Of a stretch of 44,932 nucleotides of DNA, positions 24,692 through 33,492 are shown piece after piece. How positions within the stretch are numbered: the first letter of the stretch is position 1; every line of letters begins with the position of its first letter. Location of the stretch: NCBI GenBank assembly GCA_023300105.1, contig JALZWM010000049.1:1-44932 (forward strand), read 5' to 3'. This DNA is from Hellea sp. (lineage in GTDB: Bacteria; Pseudomonadota; Alphaproteobacteria; Caulobacterales; Maricaulaceae). The translations under genes and the position numbers were made by a program. The notes under the pieces are model-generated. The model did not search any database. It was not told the DNA's origin and saw only the letters and a list, made by a program, of their open reading frames with translations.

Positions 24692-26494
24692 ATGACTTCA
24701 CCTGAATCGGTTTTAAAAGATACCTTTGGCTTTGATGCATTTCGCCCGGGTCAGAGCGAAGTCATCTCTGCGCTTGTTGGCGGGGAAAGCGTGCTGGCGG
24801 TGATGCCAACAGGGGCTGGTAAGTCGTTGTGCTACCAAGTGCCAGCGCTGCTTTTTGAACGTCCGACGATTGTTATTTCGCCGCTTGTCGCCTTGATGGA
24901 TAACCAAGTCGCGGGCCTGCGGATGAACGGCGTCAAGGTAAGCGCCCTGCATTCGGGGCAATCGCGTGAAGACAATATCGTTGAGTGGCAAAATGTGGCT
25001 CAGGGCGATACGAAGCTTTTATATATGTCGCCAGAACGTTTGATGACGGGGCGTATGCTTTCTGCGATGAAGTCTCTAGACCCTGCAATGTTTGTTGTCG
25101 ATGAAGCGCATTGTGTCTCTAAATGGGGGCCAGCCTTCCGCCCTGAATATGCAGATTTACAGCGACTCAAAGAGCTTTTCCCCAATGCCCGTATGGCCGC
25201 CTTTACGGCAACGGCTGATGAACTCACTCAAAAAGATATTGCGGATAAACTCTTTAGCGGGAACGGGCGCACGATTGTTCAAGGTTTTGACCGTCCTAAT
25301 TTATCCCTCGCTGTATCGCCGCTACGGAGCCGTCGCGACCAGCTTTTGGAGTTTATGAAAACAATGGAAGGACAATCGGGTATTGTCTATTGTCTGTCGC
25401 GAAAGAACACAGAGAAATTTGCGCAAGTGCTTAGGACCGCTGGCTATAAGGCTTTAGCCTATCACGCAGGCTTACCGTCCGAGACTAGGTTTGAGAATCA
25501 AGAACGGTTCATGGCCGAGGACGGCGTTATTATGGTCGCGACGATTGCCTTTGGTATGGGGATTGATAAGCCCGATATCCGTTTTGTGTATCACATGAAT
25601 ATTCCGGGCAGTCTTGAAGCGTTTTACCAAGAGATTGGCCGCGCGGGCCGCGATGGTAATCCCGCTGTGACGGCCTTGATTTACGGCCTAGATGATATTC
25701 GTATGCGCCGCCAATTTATTTCTGATGATGGGAGTGATAGTGACCACCAACTCAGAGAACATAAACGTCTTGATGCCTTGCTTGGGTATTGTGAAGCGTC
25801 TGGGTGTCGGCGCGCTTTGTTGTTAAATTATTTTGGCGAAGATGCAGCCCCTTGCGGAAATTGTGATAACTGTATCAGCCCGCCTGAAATGATTGATGCA
25901 ACTTTACCTGCAAAGGCGCTCTTTGCCGCTATGTCGGAAACAGGGCAGCGCTTTGGCACCACCCATGTTATCGCCGTTGCGCGGGGTGAGGATACAGACC
26001 GTGTTGTGCAGTTCTCGCATGATAAGCTTGCCGCTTTTGGCGCGGGCAAAGAATTTGGCAAACCTTATCTTCAAGCCCTTATCCGCCAAGCCGTTGGCGC
26101 GGGAATTATCAGTATGGATATTAGCCGCTACGGCGCGCTCGCGTTAGAACAGGGCGCGCTGGATATACTTGCGGGTCAGGCCAAGTTTGAATGTAAAGAC
26201 CTCGTTGTTGTTGGCCGCACCGAAAAAACAGGGCGTAATGCGCGTAAGGCTATCGCTGAAACAGCGCTTAACGCAGATGAAAAAGATCTGCTTTCGCGGC
26301 TTAAGTCTTTGCGCATGACTTTCGCGCGGGAAATTGGAAAGCCAGCTTTCGTTGTTTTCTCTGATGCGACGCTCATGGATATGGTCGCGAAAGTGCCGTC
26401 TAATAAGGCTGAAATGCTTGAAGTCTCAGGCGTTGGCGAAACGAAATATGACCGCTACGGCACCGCGTTTTTAGATGCAATAGACGAAGTCTAA
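24692..26494 (+). CDS. recQ: ATP-dependent DNA helicase RecQ
   Basis: This 600-residue 3'-5' helicase acts in recombination and fork repair. Visible features are Walker A 'TGAGKS' (41-46), DEAH at 137-140, helicase motif 'GMGIDKPDIRFVYH', the motif VI region 'QEIGRAGRDG', the zinc-binding Cys set 'CEASGCRR...CGNCDNC' near residues 369-393, an RQC winged-helix region and a C-terminal HRDC domain. The aromatic-rich loop reads 'CVSKWGPAFRPEY' where most RecQ have S-Q-W-G-H-D-F, a small deviation. I chose the ATG at 24692 because the extra 23 upstream residues look unlike RecQ. Confidence 0.95.
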   Translation: MTSPESVLKDTFGFDAFRPGQSEVISALVGGESVLAVMPTGAGKSLCYQVPALLFERPTIVISPLVALMDNQVAGLRMNGVKVSALHSGQSREDNIVEWQNVAQGDTKLLYMSPERLMTGRMLSAMKSLDPAMFVVDEAHCVSKWGPAFRPEYADLQRLKELFPNARMAAFTATADELTQKDIADKLFSGNGRTIVQGFDRPNLSLAVSPLRSRRDQLLEFMKTMEGQSGIVYCLSRKNTEKFAQVLRTAGYKALAYHAGLPSETRFENQERFMAEDGVIMVATIAFGMGIDKPDIRFVYHMNIPGSLEAFYQEIGRAGRDGNPAVTALIYGLDDIRMRRQFISDDGSDSDHQLREHKRLDALLGYCEASGCRRALLLNYFGEDAAPCGNCDNCISPPEMIDATLPAKALFAAMSETGQRFGTTHVIAVARGEDTDRVVQFSHDKLAAFGAGKEFGKPYLQALIRQAVGAGIISMDISRYGALALEQGALDILAGQAKFECKDLVVVGRTEKTGRNARKAIAETALNADEKDLLSRLKSLRMTFAREIGKPAFVVFSDATLMDMVAKVPSNKAEMLEVSGVGETKYDRYGTAFLDAIDEV

Positions 26495-26499
26495 GATAT

Positions 26500-27345
26500 C
26501 TAAGCCATCCCTAAATCACTTAAACACGCATCATAATCCGCAAGATTGGCTTCGTGCCGATTAATCATCTCTTGCCGCGCTTGGGGGTCATTAAAGACGT
26601 GGAGGCGGTTAGCTTCGATTGATGTCATTGTCAGCTGCGCATAATCATCTGGGCTCATGCCGTTTTCGATCAACTCTTTAATCGCGAGATAAGGCTTTGA
26701 GGTTTTAAATTTTGCACGGTTTTTACCCCCAGTGCTTTCAGCTCCCGGGCTTTTATCCGAGGTGTTATGGATATTTGTCGTCACCCATGTCGGGCAAAGG
26801 CATGACACGCCAATATCAGCTCGGGCAAGTTCTACGCGCAGAGCTTCGGAGTATCCTACAACCGCAAATTTGGTCGCAAAATATGGCCCCATACCCGACG
26901 TTGTAACATGTCCGGCCATGGATGCGGTATTAATGATATGTCCGCCTTCGCCGTGAGAGGCGATTAAGGGTATGAAAGTCTCGCAGCCATAGACAACGCC
27001 CATAAGATTGATGTCTGTAATCCAGTGCCAATCCTTGAGGTCGATTTGCCCAGGTCGTCCTGCAAGACTGACGCCCGCATTATTAAAGATGAGATGCGCT
27101 TTGCCAAACCTATCAATGGTCGCTTTGGCGGCAGCTTGGACAGAGGCTGCATCCGCAACATCACAGACAACTGTTGCTGTATTTTCTGGGTTATTCAAAC
27201 CCGCTTGTGCAGCTTTTAGACCTTCGGCATTCATATCCGCCATCATGACTTTAGCGCCGCGAGCCAAGAGAGCTTTTGTGAGCGCGAGGCCAATGCCAGA
27301 TGCCGCCCCTGTTACAAAGGCGGTTTTGTTTGCAATATTAGTCAT
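26500..27345 (-). CDS. Short-chain dehydrogenase/reductase
   Basis: This 281-residue classical SDR has the cofactor motif 'TGAASGIG', an Asp after strand 2 ('MMADMN') that favours NAD+, 'NNAG', active-site Ser in 'NTASMAG' and 'YFATK' with the catalytic Tyr and Lys. It probably oxidises or reduces an alcohol/ketone in the cytoplasm. The substrate is unknown, but the neighbouring operon of alcohol dehydrogenase, thioesterase and ACADs suggests lipid-related metabolism. It is convergent with recQ, with a gap of five bases. Confidence 0.9.
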   Translation of the reverse strand: MTNIANKTAFVTGAASGIGLALTKALLARGAKVMMADMNAEGLKAAQAGLNNPENTATVVCDVADAASVQAAAKATIDRFGKAHLIFNNAGVSLAGRPGQIDLKDWHWITDINLMGVVYGCETFIPLIASHGEGGHIINTASMAGHVTTSGMGPYFATKFAVVGYSEALRVELARADIGVSCLCPTWVTTNIHNTSDKSPGAESTGGKNRAKFKTSKPYLAIKELIENGMSPDDYAQLTMTSIEANRLHVFNDPQARQEMINRHEANLADYDACLSDLGMA

Positions 27346-27425
27346 TGTGAATTTCCAGTTACTGTTGTTTGTACGTAGAGGAGACGGGCTTAGTTTTTAT
27401 CAAGACGATGGTGTTAGGCGCGACG

Positions 27426-27527
27426 TTAATTTAAGGCATTCACCAAAACCCCAGCAGCAAGTAAAATAATCATAGCAATTGCTTCAAGAGGTTTGCGAAT
27501 GGGTAAGTTTTGTTTTTCTTCAGACAT
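27426..27527 (-). CDS. Tiny single-pass membrane protein, end of operon
   Basis: This 33-residue frame has a charged N-terminus (residues 1-13, 'MSEEKQNLPIRKP') and one hydrophobic helix to the end ('LEAIAMIILLAAGVLVNALN'). It starts 7 bases after the stop of the HD-domain gene on the same strand, so it is probably the last gene of that operon. No family is recognised. The call relies on composition and context; the ribosome-binding site is poor. Confidence 0.45.
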   Translation of the reverse strand: MSEEKQNLPIRKPLEAIAMIILLAAGVLVNALN

Positions 27528-27534
27528 AATTATA

Positions 27535-28137
27535 TTAACCCACAGCCATAGGCATATCATGAAACACCTTACGCATGAGCGGTTCAAAACTCTCAAGGCT
27601 ATCGGCTTCGAAATCTGGGTCGAATGCTGGCGCGTCCCATTCATCAACGAGCTTCACCGCGTAATCATACCAAGGTTCATCTTTCCATTGCAGGCGCAAA
27701 TCTGTTGGCGCGCCCATATAATGATAATAATGCTCACCTTGAAAAGCTTGGTGATTGCGTAGCACATGATAACTATCCTCGGAGACATAAGGCTTTAGCA
27801 TTTCAGCCACTATCGGGCCGTGATTAGGGACATTGATAACCTTCGCCATGTCATGACAGAGAGCGACAACGATTTGCTCATCGCTCGCGCCGTCTCTGCG
27901 GGCGAGTGTGGCGCACATGCGGGCGTGTTGAAGTTGGTCACAGGCAAAGCCAAGCGTTGCTGACTCTAACTGTTTTAGCATGTCGATAAAACGGTCAGCG
28001 GTCTTGGTAAAATCAACTTTATGGGCCGCGCCGATTTTCTGCCAATCCTCAAGCGTACCATCTTGCATACGGGTGAAGCGCGCGCTTTGGCTTACGAGGG
28101 CAGGATCATCTTTGATTATGTCTGTGTAAGCGTTCAT
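27535..28137 (-). CDS. HD-domain protein, possible diiron oxygenase or phosphohydrolase
   Basis: This 200-residue protein has an HD metal site: His71 ('LQHARM'), His95-Asp96 ('ALCHDMAKV'), then His106, His129 and Asp165 as possible further ligands. A set of six such ligands is typical of mixed-valent diiron HD oxygenases (PhnZ, TmpB, myo-inositol oxygenase) as well as of some HD phosphohydrolases; the 24-residue gap between the first two His matches PhnZ. The role in this operon is not known. AGGAGAG lies upstream of the start, which overlaps the thioesterase stop by four bases, so translation is coupled. Confidence 0.75.
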   Translation of the reverse strand: MNAYTDIIKDDPALVSQSARFTRMQDGTLEDWQKIGAAHKVDFTKTADRFIDMLKQLESATLGFACDQLQHARMCATLARRDGASDEQIVVALCHDMAKVINVPNHGPIVAEMLKPYVSEDSYHVLRNHQAFQGEHYYHYMGAPTDLRLQWKDEPWYDYAVKLVDEWDAPAFDPDFEADSLESFEPLMRKVFHDMPMAVG

Positions 28138-28583
28138 GCTGTACTCTCCTCTTTGTGTATTCCTTTTAGTGTTTCCCGCATCTTATCTGAAATTTTTACG
28201 GGGCGACGTGTTTTCTCATCAACATAAACATGGACGAAATGCCCTTGAGCTGCCGCCGTGTCTTTGTCGTTTTTAAAAAGACCAATGTCATAGGTGACAC
28301 TAGAGTTTCCAAGCTTCGTTACTCTGAGCCCCGCCTGAACGATATCAGGGTATTCGACTGAATCAAAGAACTTACATCCCGTATCAACCGCAAGGCCAAT
28401 GGTTGTACTGGTTTTTAAATCAAGCAGGCCGTTATCAATCAAAAAACAATTCACAACAGTATCTATAAAATAATAATAGACCGCATTATTCACATGACCA
28501 TAGCTGTCATTGTCATTCCAGCGCGTCGGAATAGCGAGGAAGTGCGGATAGTCACTTCGCATGGGTGGTAGAGGACGGCTCAT
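28134..28583 (-). CDS. Acyl-CoA thioesterase, 4-hydroxybenzoyl-CoA thioesterase (hotdog) family
   Basis: This 149-residue hotdog-fold protein has the YbgC/FcbC-type active-site segment 'RWNDNDSYGHVNNAVYY', with the catalytic Asp in 'NDNDSYGH'. It should hydrolyse an acyl-CoA to the acid and CoA in the cytoplasm. It overlaps both neighbours by four bases (ATGA-type junctions with the alcohol dehydrogenase upstream and the HD gene downstream), so the three form one tightly coupled operon. Confidence 0.9.
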   Translation of the reverse strand: MSRPLPPMRSDYPHFLAIPTRWNDNDSYGHVNNAVYYYFIDTVVNCFLIDNGLLDLKTSTTIGLAVDTGCKFFDSVEYPDIVQAGLRVTKLGNSSVTYDIGLFKNDKDTAAAQGHFVHVYVDEKTRRPVKISDKMRETLKGIHKEESTA

Positions 28584-29710
28584 AAAATTGTCTCATAAAT
28601 CTTGACCGTGGCGTCATAGGTCATTTTGCGCGCATTATTCATCAATAGGCGGTCTTTGGTCATGGCGTCTTCGGCCATTATGGGAATAGCGTCTTGTGTG
28701 ATGCCGACTTCAGTCAGGGTCTTGGGCACATGGGTCTCTTCTTTGAGGCGTAGCATTTCGTCTATGAGGCTGATACCTGTTTGCCCCACGCCAAGGTCTT
28801 TCGCGATTTCGCCGTACCAATGCTCCGCTTTGGGCAGGTTATATTTCATAACTTCGGTTAGGACGAGGGCGTTGGATAGTCCGTGCGGAACATGGAAAAA
28901 ACCGCCCAAAGGATAAGCCAGCGCATGAACGGCGGCGCAGGGCGCATTAGAGAAGGCTTGTCCTGCAAGCATTGCGCCTATGAGCATATCATTGCGGGCG
29001 TCTATATCTTTACCGTCATTGACCGCTGTAACAATTGAGCCTCGCATTTTGCGTAGGGAAGTCAGGGCGAGGGCATCTGATAAAGGGTTTTTCTTGCGGA
29101 TAGAGGTATAAGCCTCAATCGCATGGACCATTGCGTCAATACCCGTCGAAGCCGTAATAGACGGCGGTAGGCCAAATGTAAGTTCAGCGTCGAGTAATAC
29201 GCGGTCGGCATAAAGACTATCCGCGACAACGCCTTTTTTTGCTGTTTTACCCGTCGTGATAATCGCCACATTCGTGACTTCGGAGCCTGTCCCTGATGTG
29301 GTTGGGATAAGCAATAAGGGAAGAGTCGGACCTTTAGCATTACCAACGCCGTACATAGTCTCAAGCGGTTGATCACATCCCACAAGATGCGCAATGACTT
29401 TGGCTGTATCCATCGGGGATCCGCCGCCAAAGCCAATGATGAGGCCTGCGTTGAATTTACGGATAGCGGTTGCGCCTTTAAGCACGATAGCTTCAGGCGG
29501 ATCAGCGACGACTTTATCAAAAATAAAAACGGCATAACCTGCCTCTTTAAGGGCTGCGACACCTGCGTCCATGAGGCCTAAACTGCGTACGCCTTTATCT
29601 GTGACAATCGCGATACGTTTATTTCGGCATAGCCCTTCGACGTAATGGTCAAGTTTCGCGGCGCCGCCAGCTTCAATTCGAATATCAGCGACAGTTTGAA
29701 ATGAATGCAT
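28580..29710 (-). CDS. Iron-containing alcohol dehydrogenase
   Basis: This 376-residue group III alcohol dehydrogenase has the NAD(P) motif 'GFGGGSPMDTAK' (near residue 94), 'PTTSGTGSEVT' (near 137), and the metal-binding set: Asp and His in 'GIDAMVHAIEAY', then the two His in 'HALAYPLGGFFHVPHGLSNA'. It interconverts an alcohol with an aldehyde or ketone. The first gene of the operon, it starts after AGAGG and diverges from the second acyl-CoA dehydrogenase pair. Butanol, hydroxy-acid or other substrates cannot be distinguished. Confidence 0.93.
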   Translation of the reverse strand: MHSFQTVADIRIEAGGAAKLDHYVEGLCRNKRIAIVTDKGVRSLGLMDAGVAALKEAGYAVFIFDKVVADPPEAIVLKGATAIRKFNAGLIIGFGGGSPMDTAKVIAHLVGCDQPLETMYGVGNAKGPTLPLLLIPTTSGTGSEVTNVAIITTGKTAKKGVVADSLYADRVLLDAELTFGLPPSITASTGIDAMVHAIEAYTSIRKKNPLSDALALTSLRKMRGSIVTAVNDGKDIDARNDMLIGAMLAGQAFSNAPCAAVHALAYPLGGFFHVPHGLSNALVLTEVMKYNLPKAEHWYGEIAKDLGVGQTGISLIDEMLRLKEETHVPKTLTEVGITQDAIPIMAEDAMTKDRLLMNNARKMTYDATVKIYETIL

Positions 29711-29770
29711 TCTGGCCTCTTTTTTTATAAAATCGCAAACGGTTTATCTTTACCTAGCGTATTACTAAGT

Positions 29771-29790
29771 ATATGCAACTATATGCATAT
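29771..29790. promoter_or_regulatory. Direct repeats and palindrome in ADH/ACAD divergent promoter
   Basis: ATATGCAACT is followed directly by ATATGCATAT; the second is a perfect 10-bp palindrome. They lie 19-38 bases before the ACAD start at 29809, where an operator for both divergent operons could sit. No regulator gene is adjacent. Confidence 0.35.
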
Positions 29791-29808
29791 AAATCTAAGG
29801 ACCTGATT

Positions 29809-30987
29809 ATGAGTGATTTAAAAGCTTTTGCAATGGAATGTCGGGAGTGGCTCGAAGCTAATTGCCCAGAAGAAATGCGCATGCCAATTACCAGCGATAA
29901 AGATATTTGCTGGGGCGGCCGTAATTGGGAGTTTAGTTCCGCCGCGCAGAAGACTTGGATGGAAACGATGGCGGCTAAAGGCTGGACCGTTCCGACGTGG
30001 CCAAAAGAATATGGCGGCGCAGGTATGAGCCGGGCCGAAGAAAATGTCCTTAAAAAAGAAATGAAGCGTATCAACGCGCGCTCGCCCCTTGATAGTTTTG
30101 GTATTTGGATGCTTGGACCTGCGCTATTAAAGTTTGGGACAGAGGCACAAAAGCTTGAACATCTCCCGCCTGTGGCACGCGGTGAAATCCGCTGGTGCCA
30201 AGGTTATTCTGAGCCAAGTGCGGGGTCTGACCTCGCCTCTCTTGCAACAAAATGCGAAGATATGGGGGATCACTTCATCGTCAATGGGCAAAAAGTCTGG
30301 ACGTCTTATGCCGATCAGTCTGATTGGATTTTCTGCCTCGTGCGAACGGATAACACGGGCAAGAAGCATCACGGCATTTCATTCGTCCTTTTTGATATGG
30401 CAACACCTGGTGTTGAAGCTCGTCCGATTAAGCTCATCTCTGGACGTTCGCCTTTTTGCGAAACTTTCTTTGAAGATGTGCGTGTTGAAAAGCATAACCT
30501 CGTTGGCACGCGTGAGAAGGGCTGGGATGTTGCGAAGTATCTTTTAACCCATGAACGCGAAATGATTGGCGGACAACATGAAGCCATTAGCCGTCCGCTG
30601 CATGAATTGGCAGCGACGTCACTGGGGTTAGAGAATGATAAATTGTCTGACACAATGTTACGGGCGAAAATCGCGGAAACTGAAATTGACGAATGGGCTT
30701 TTGGCCTGACCTTACATCGTAAGTTAGCCGAAGCGAAAGCGGGCGCTTCCTTGGGCGCTGATAGCTCCATGCTTAAATATTATGGGACTGAGCTTAATAA
30801 GCGCAAATATGAGTTGATGATGGACGCAACGGGGCATGATGGCCTTGAGTGGGAATCTGATCGTTCTAATGATGGTAAGCTTGCGCGCGGTTGGCTTCGG
30901 ACAAAGGGGAACTCTATTGAAGGCGGCACATCAGAAGTGCAGCTCAATATTATCTCTAAACATATTCTACAGCTACCGGGAGCATAG
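29809..30987 (+). CDS. Acyl-CoA dehydrogenase family protein (second pair, subunit 1)
   Basis: This 392-residue FAD enzyme carries the ACAD marks 'WPKEYGGAGMSRAEENVL', 'WCQGYSEPSAGSDL', 'GQKVWTSYADQSDWIF' and the end 'GNSIEGGTSEVQLNIISKHI'. I chose the ATG at 29809 because AAGGA lies 7 bases upstream. Three bases separate its stop from the next ACAD, followed by a MaoC gene, so the unit has dehydrogenase and hydratase steps of a beta-oxidation-like pathway. The order of a longer and a shorter ACAD resembles heteromeric enzymes of steroid side-chain breakdown, but that substrate is not shown here. Confidence 0.9.
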   Translation: MSDLKAFAMECREWLEANCPEEMRMPITSDKDICWGGRNWEFSSAAQKTWMETMAAKGWTVPTWPKEYGGAGMSRAEENVLKKEMKRINARSPLDSFGIWMLGPALLKFGTEAQKLEHLPPVARGEIRWCQGYSEPSAGSDLASLATKCEDMGDHFIVNGQKVWTSYADQSDWIFCLVRTDNTGKKHHGISFVLFDMATPGVEARPIKLISGRSPFCETFFEDVRVEKHNLVGTREKGWDVAKYLLTHEREMIGGQHEAISRPLHELAATSLGLENDKLSDTMLRAKIAETEIDEWAFGLTLHRKLAEAKAGASLGADSSMLKYYGTELNKRKYELMMDATGHDGLEWESDRSNDGKLARGWLRTKGNSIEGGTSEVQLNIISKHILQLPGA

Positions 30988-30990
30988 AGC

Positions 30991-32130
30991 ATGGCATTGT
31001 TACTCAACGAAGATGAAGTCATGCTCCGGGATACGGCGGAGGGTTTCTTTGCCGAGAAGGCGCCTGTTAAAGGATTGCGTAAATTGCGCGATGAAAATGA
31101 CGAGACAGGCTTTGACCGTAGTCTTTGGAAAGAAATGGCCGAAATGGGCTTTACAGGCGTTGTGATTGAAGAAGACCATGGCGGCGTAGATATGGGCTTT
31201 ATGGCGGCGGGGCTTATCTCTGAACAAATGGGGCGCAACCTTTCGGCGTCTCCTTTTCTCTCCACGGCAATTCTAGCGGCGACGGCATTGCGTGAAGGCG
31301 GTTCTGATGAACAAAAAGGGACATGGCTTCCTAAGATAGCTGGCGGAGAAGCTATCATCGCATTGGCGCTTGATGAAGGCGCAAAACATAATCCTGCGGG
31401 CACATCGGCAACGGCAGAAAAATCGGGTAATGGTTTTAAACTTAATGGCCATAAAGCCATGGTTGTTGACGGCCATGTGGCGGACGCCTTTATTGTTGCG
31501 GCACGTACAAGCGGTGACGAAGGAGATGCAAGCGGTATCAGCTTATTCATGGTTGATCCGAAAACAGATGGCGTCTCTACGGAGCGCACAGCCATGGTCG
31601 ATAGCCGTAACGCAGCGCGTATAGATTTGGAAAATGTTGAAGTCTCTGGTGACGCTTTATTGGGCACGCTTGATGACGGTATGGCTGTTTTAGGCAAAGT
31701 CCTTAATGCTGGCCGTGCTGCTGTTGCGGCAGAGCTTTTGGGCGCTGGTTCACAAGCCTTTGAATCAACTGTGGCTTACATCAAAGAGCGTAAGCAATTT
31801 GGAAAAATAATTGGCGAGTTTCAGGCGTTGCAACACCGCGCGTCCCATCTTTATTCTGAGATAGAAATTGCGCGCTCTGCTGTACTTGGCGCGCTTACGG
31901 CGCTTGATAATAATGACCCAAAGGCAGAGCTGTTTTGTTCTATGGCCAAAGCTAAGTTAGGCTCTGTGGCCAAGCTTGCGTCTCAGGAAGGCGTGCAAAT
32001 GCACGGCGGCGTTGGGATGACGGATGAATATGATATTGGTTTATTTATGAAACGTATTCGTGTTTTGCAGGAGCTTTTCGGCGACGCGCATTACCACATG
32101 AATAGCTACGCTACCACAAACGCTTTTTAG
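30991..32130 (+). CDS. Acyl-CoA dehydrogenase family protein (second pair, subunit 2)
   Basis: This 379-residue ACAD has 'WKEMAEMGFTGVVIEEDHGG' near residue 45, 'RKQFGKIIGEFQALQH' near 264 and 'QMHGGVGMTDEYD' near 335. As in the first pair, the middle-domain SEP-GSD motif is weak, which fits a partner subunit. It starts 3 bases after the first subunit and ends 9 bases before maoC, so the three are one operon. Electron-transfer flavoprotein genes are not in this window. Confidence 0.9.
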   Translation: MALLLNEDEVMLRDTAEGFFAEKAPVKGLRKLRDENDETGFDRSLWKEMAEMGFTGVVIEEDHGGVDMGFMAAGLISEQMGRNLSASPFLSTAILAATALREGGSDEQKGTWLPKIAGGEAIIALALDEGAKHNPAGTSATAEKSGNGFKLNGHKAMVVDGHVADAFIVAARTSGDEGDASGISLFMVDPKTDGVSTERTAMVDSRNAARIDLENVEVSGDALLGTLDDGMAVLGKVLNAGRAAVAAELLGAGSQAFESTVAYIKERKQFGKIIGEFQALQHRASHLYSEIEIARSAVLGALTALDNNDPKAELFCSMAKAKLGSVAKLASQEGVQMHGGVGMTDEYDIGLFMKRIRVLQELFGDAHYHMNSYATTNAF

Positions 32131-32139
32131 GAGAGATTG

Positions 32140-32598
32140 ATGAAAACTGTAAAAGCTTCAGAGCTACAAACTTTAGTCGGAACTGAAATTGGCGTGAGCG
32201 AATGGGCCGTCATGGACCAAGAGCGCATTAATGTTTTCGCTGATGTGACCGAAGATCATCAATTTATTCACCTCGATGAAGAGGCGGCGAAAAAGACGCC
32301 CTTTGGCGGAACAATCGCGCATGGTTTTTTGACGCTGTCTATGTTGTCAAAATTCTCCGAAGGCGCGGGCCTTGTGATTGAAGGCGTGAAAATGGGTGTC
32401 AATTACGGCTTTGAAAAAGTGCGTTTCCTCGCGCCTGTGCCCAGCGGTGCTAAAATTCGTGGACGTTTTAATCTCAAAAGCGCAGTTGAGAAAAAGCCGG
32501 GTCAATTCCTGCTGACTTATGAAGTCACAGTCGACATCGAAGGGCAGGATAAACCTGCTCTGATTGCGGACTGGCTTGGGATGCAGTTTACGGCTTAG
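32140..32598 (+). CDS. MaoC-like enoyl-CoA hydratase/dehydratase
   Basis: This 152-residue hotdog-fold protein has the R-specific hydratase motif: Asp and His in 'DVTEDHQFIHLDEEAA' with 'GGTIAHGFLTLSML' after it. It adds water to a trans-2-enoyl-CoA, the step after the acyl-CoA dehydrogenase. I chose the ATG at 32140, with TAGGAGAG just upstream. It is the last gene of the ACAD operon; its last 11 bases overlap the convergent CAP-domain gene. Confidence 0.92.
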   Translation: MKTVKASELQTLVGTEIGVSEWAVMDQERINVFADVTEDHQFIHLDEEAAKKTPFGGTIAHGFLTLSMLSKFSEGAGLVIEGVKMGVNYGFEKVRFLAPVPSGAKIRGRFNLKSAVEKKPGQFLLTYEVTVDIEGQDKPALIADWLGMQFTA

Positions 32599-33340
32599 AG
32601 CTAAACTGGGCGAGGGCTGCAACATCGCCCCGTGACATGGCTTCTTGGATGTGATCCTCGAGCGGAGCCGCCACTAACATGGCCCAGAAACTTCCATAAG
32701 AGTTGTCTGGGTCATAGGCTATCGCGACACCAAAATCCGTAACGTCTTCCCTAAGCAGGTTGACGTTATGGTCGGGGCTTTCTTGCCACGCTTTAAAAAC
32801 TTTCTCCCAGCTTTTTTGTCCCGCCGCGACGTTCTCGGCTACAATTGAAAAATAATAGCCTTGTTGTTGAACGCGGTCACTATGGGACGACCCGTCTGTC
32901 CCCGTATGACTAGCCTCTCCAGCGCGCATCATATCTTCGGCGTGTACTTTTGAGGCGAGGTTGAGTTTGCGGCTTAGTTTTACGGGGGTAAGCCCGTTCT
33001 GTGCACGGTATTGATTGAAGTCAGACAGGGCGAGAGCGATATCAAACGGCTCTGGCGCAACGGGCGGAAAGGCAGGGTTTGCGCCTTTGCCATTATTAAG
33101 GCGGCAGAGCATATCGGGTTTAGTTACGTCCATTTGAAGAATAATTGTACCGCGGCAAATGTCTTCTTCGGCTTTGCATATTGCCTGACATTGCTCGGGG
33201 GATGTTACGTTTTCGGTGCGGTAAGTGCCGTCATCATCGTCAATCAATAAGGGATTAGCTGAGGCGAGCCCCGCATATGACATGCTTATAAGAGCAGATA
33301 ATATGAGGACTGAACGTCGGTGTTTGAACGAATAAGACAT
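32588..33340 (-). CDS. Exported PAN-like and CAP-domain protein
   Basis: This 250-residue protein has a signal peptide (basic start, hydrophobic 9-25, cleavage after GLASA). A Cys-rich segment at about residues 38-85 ('TSPEQCQAICKAEEDICRG') is PAN/apple-like, followed by a CAP (SCP/PR1) domain with 'HAEDMMRAGEASHTG' and 'VAENVAAGQKSWEKVFKAW'. Bacterial CAP proteins are exported and mostly of unknown activity. I chose the ATG at 33340 because GGAGG lies 5 bases upstream. It overlaps the maoC end by 11 bases on the opposite strand. Confidence 0.88.
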   Translation of the reverse strand: MSYSFKHRRSVLILSALISMSYAGLASANPLLIDDDDGTYRTENVTSPEQCQAICKAEEDICRGTIILQMDVTKPDMLCRLNNGKGANPAFPPVAPEPFDIALALSDFNQYRAQNGLTPVKLSRKLNLASKVHAEDMMRAGEASHTGTDGSSHSDRVQQQGYYFSIVAENVAAGQKSWEKVFKAWQESPDHNVNLLREDVTDFGVAIAYDPDNSYGSFWAMLVAAPLEDHIQEAMSRGDVAALAQFSSKP

Positions 33341-33492
33341 AATAACCTCCTGCATATAGGCTATCATGAGTGCAAAATCGTTATAAATGTCTTACGAGGC
33401 AGATTACAAATCCGATAGAGCTTCGTAAGTTTAATGCAGATTTCATTTAAACTGACACGTCATTCCGTATGCACCGCAATCAAATGATGAGC

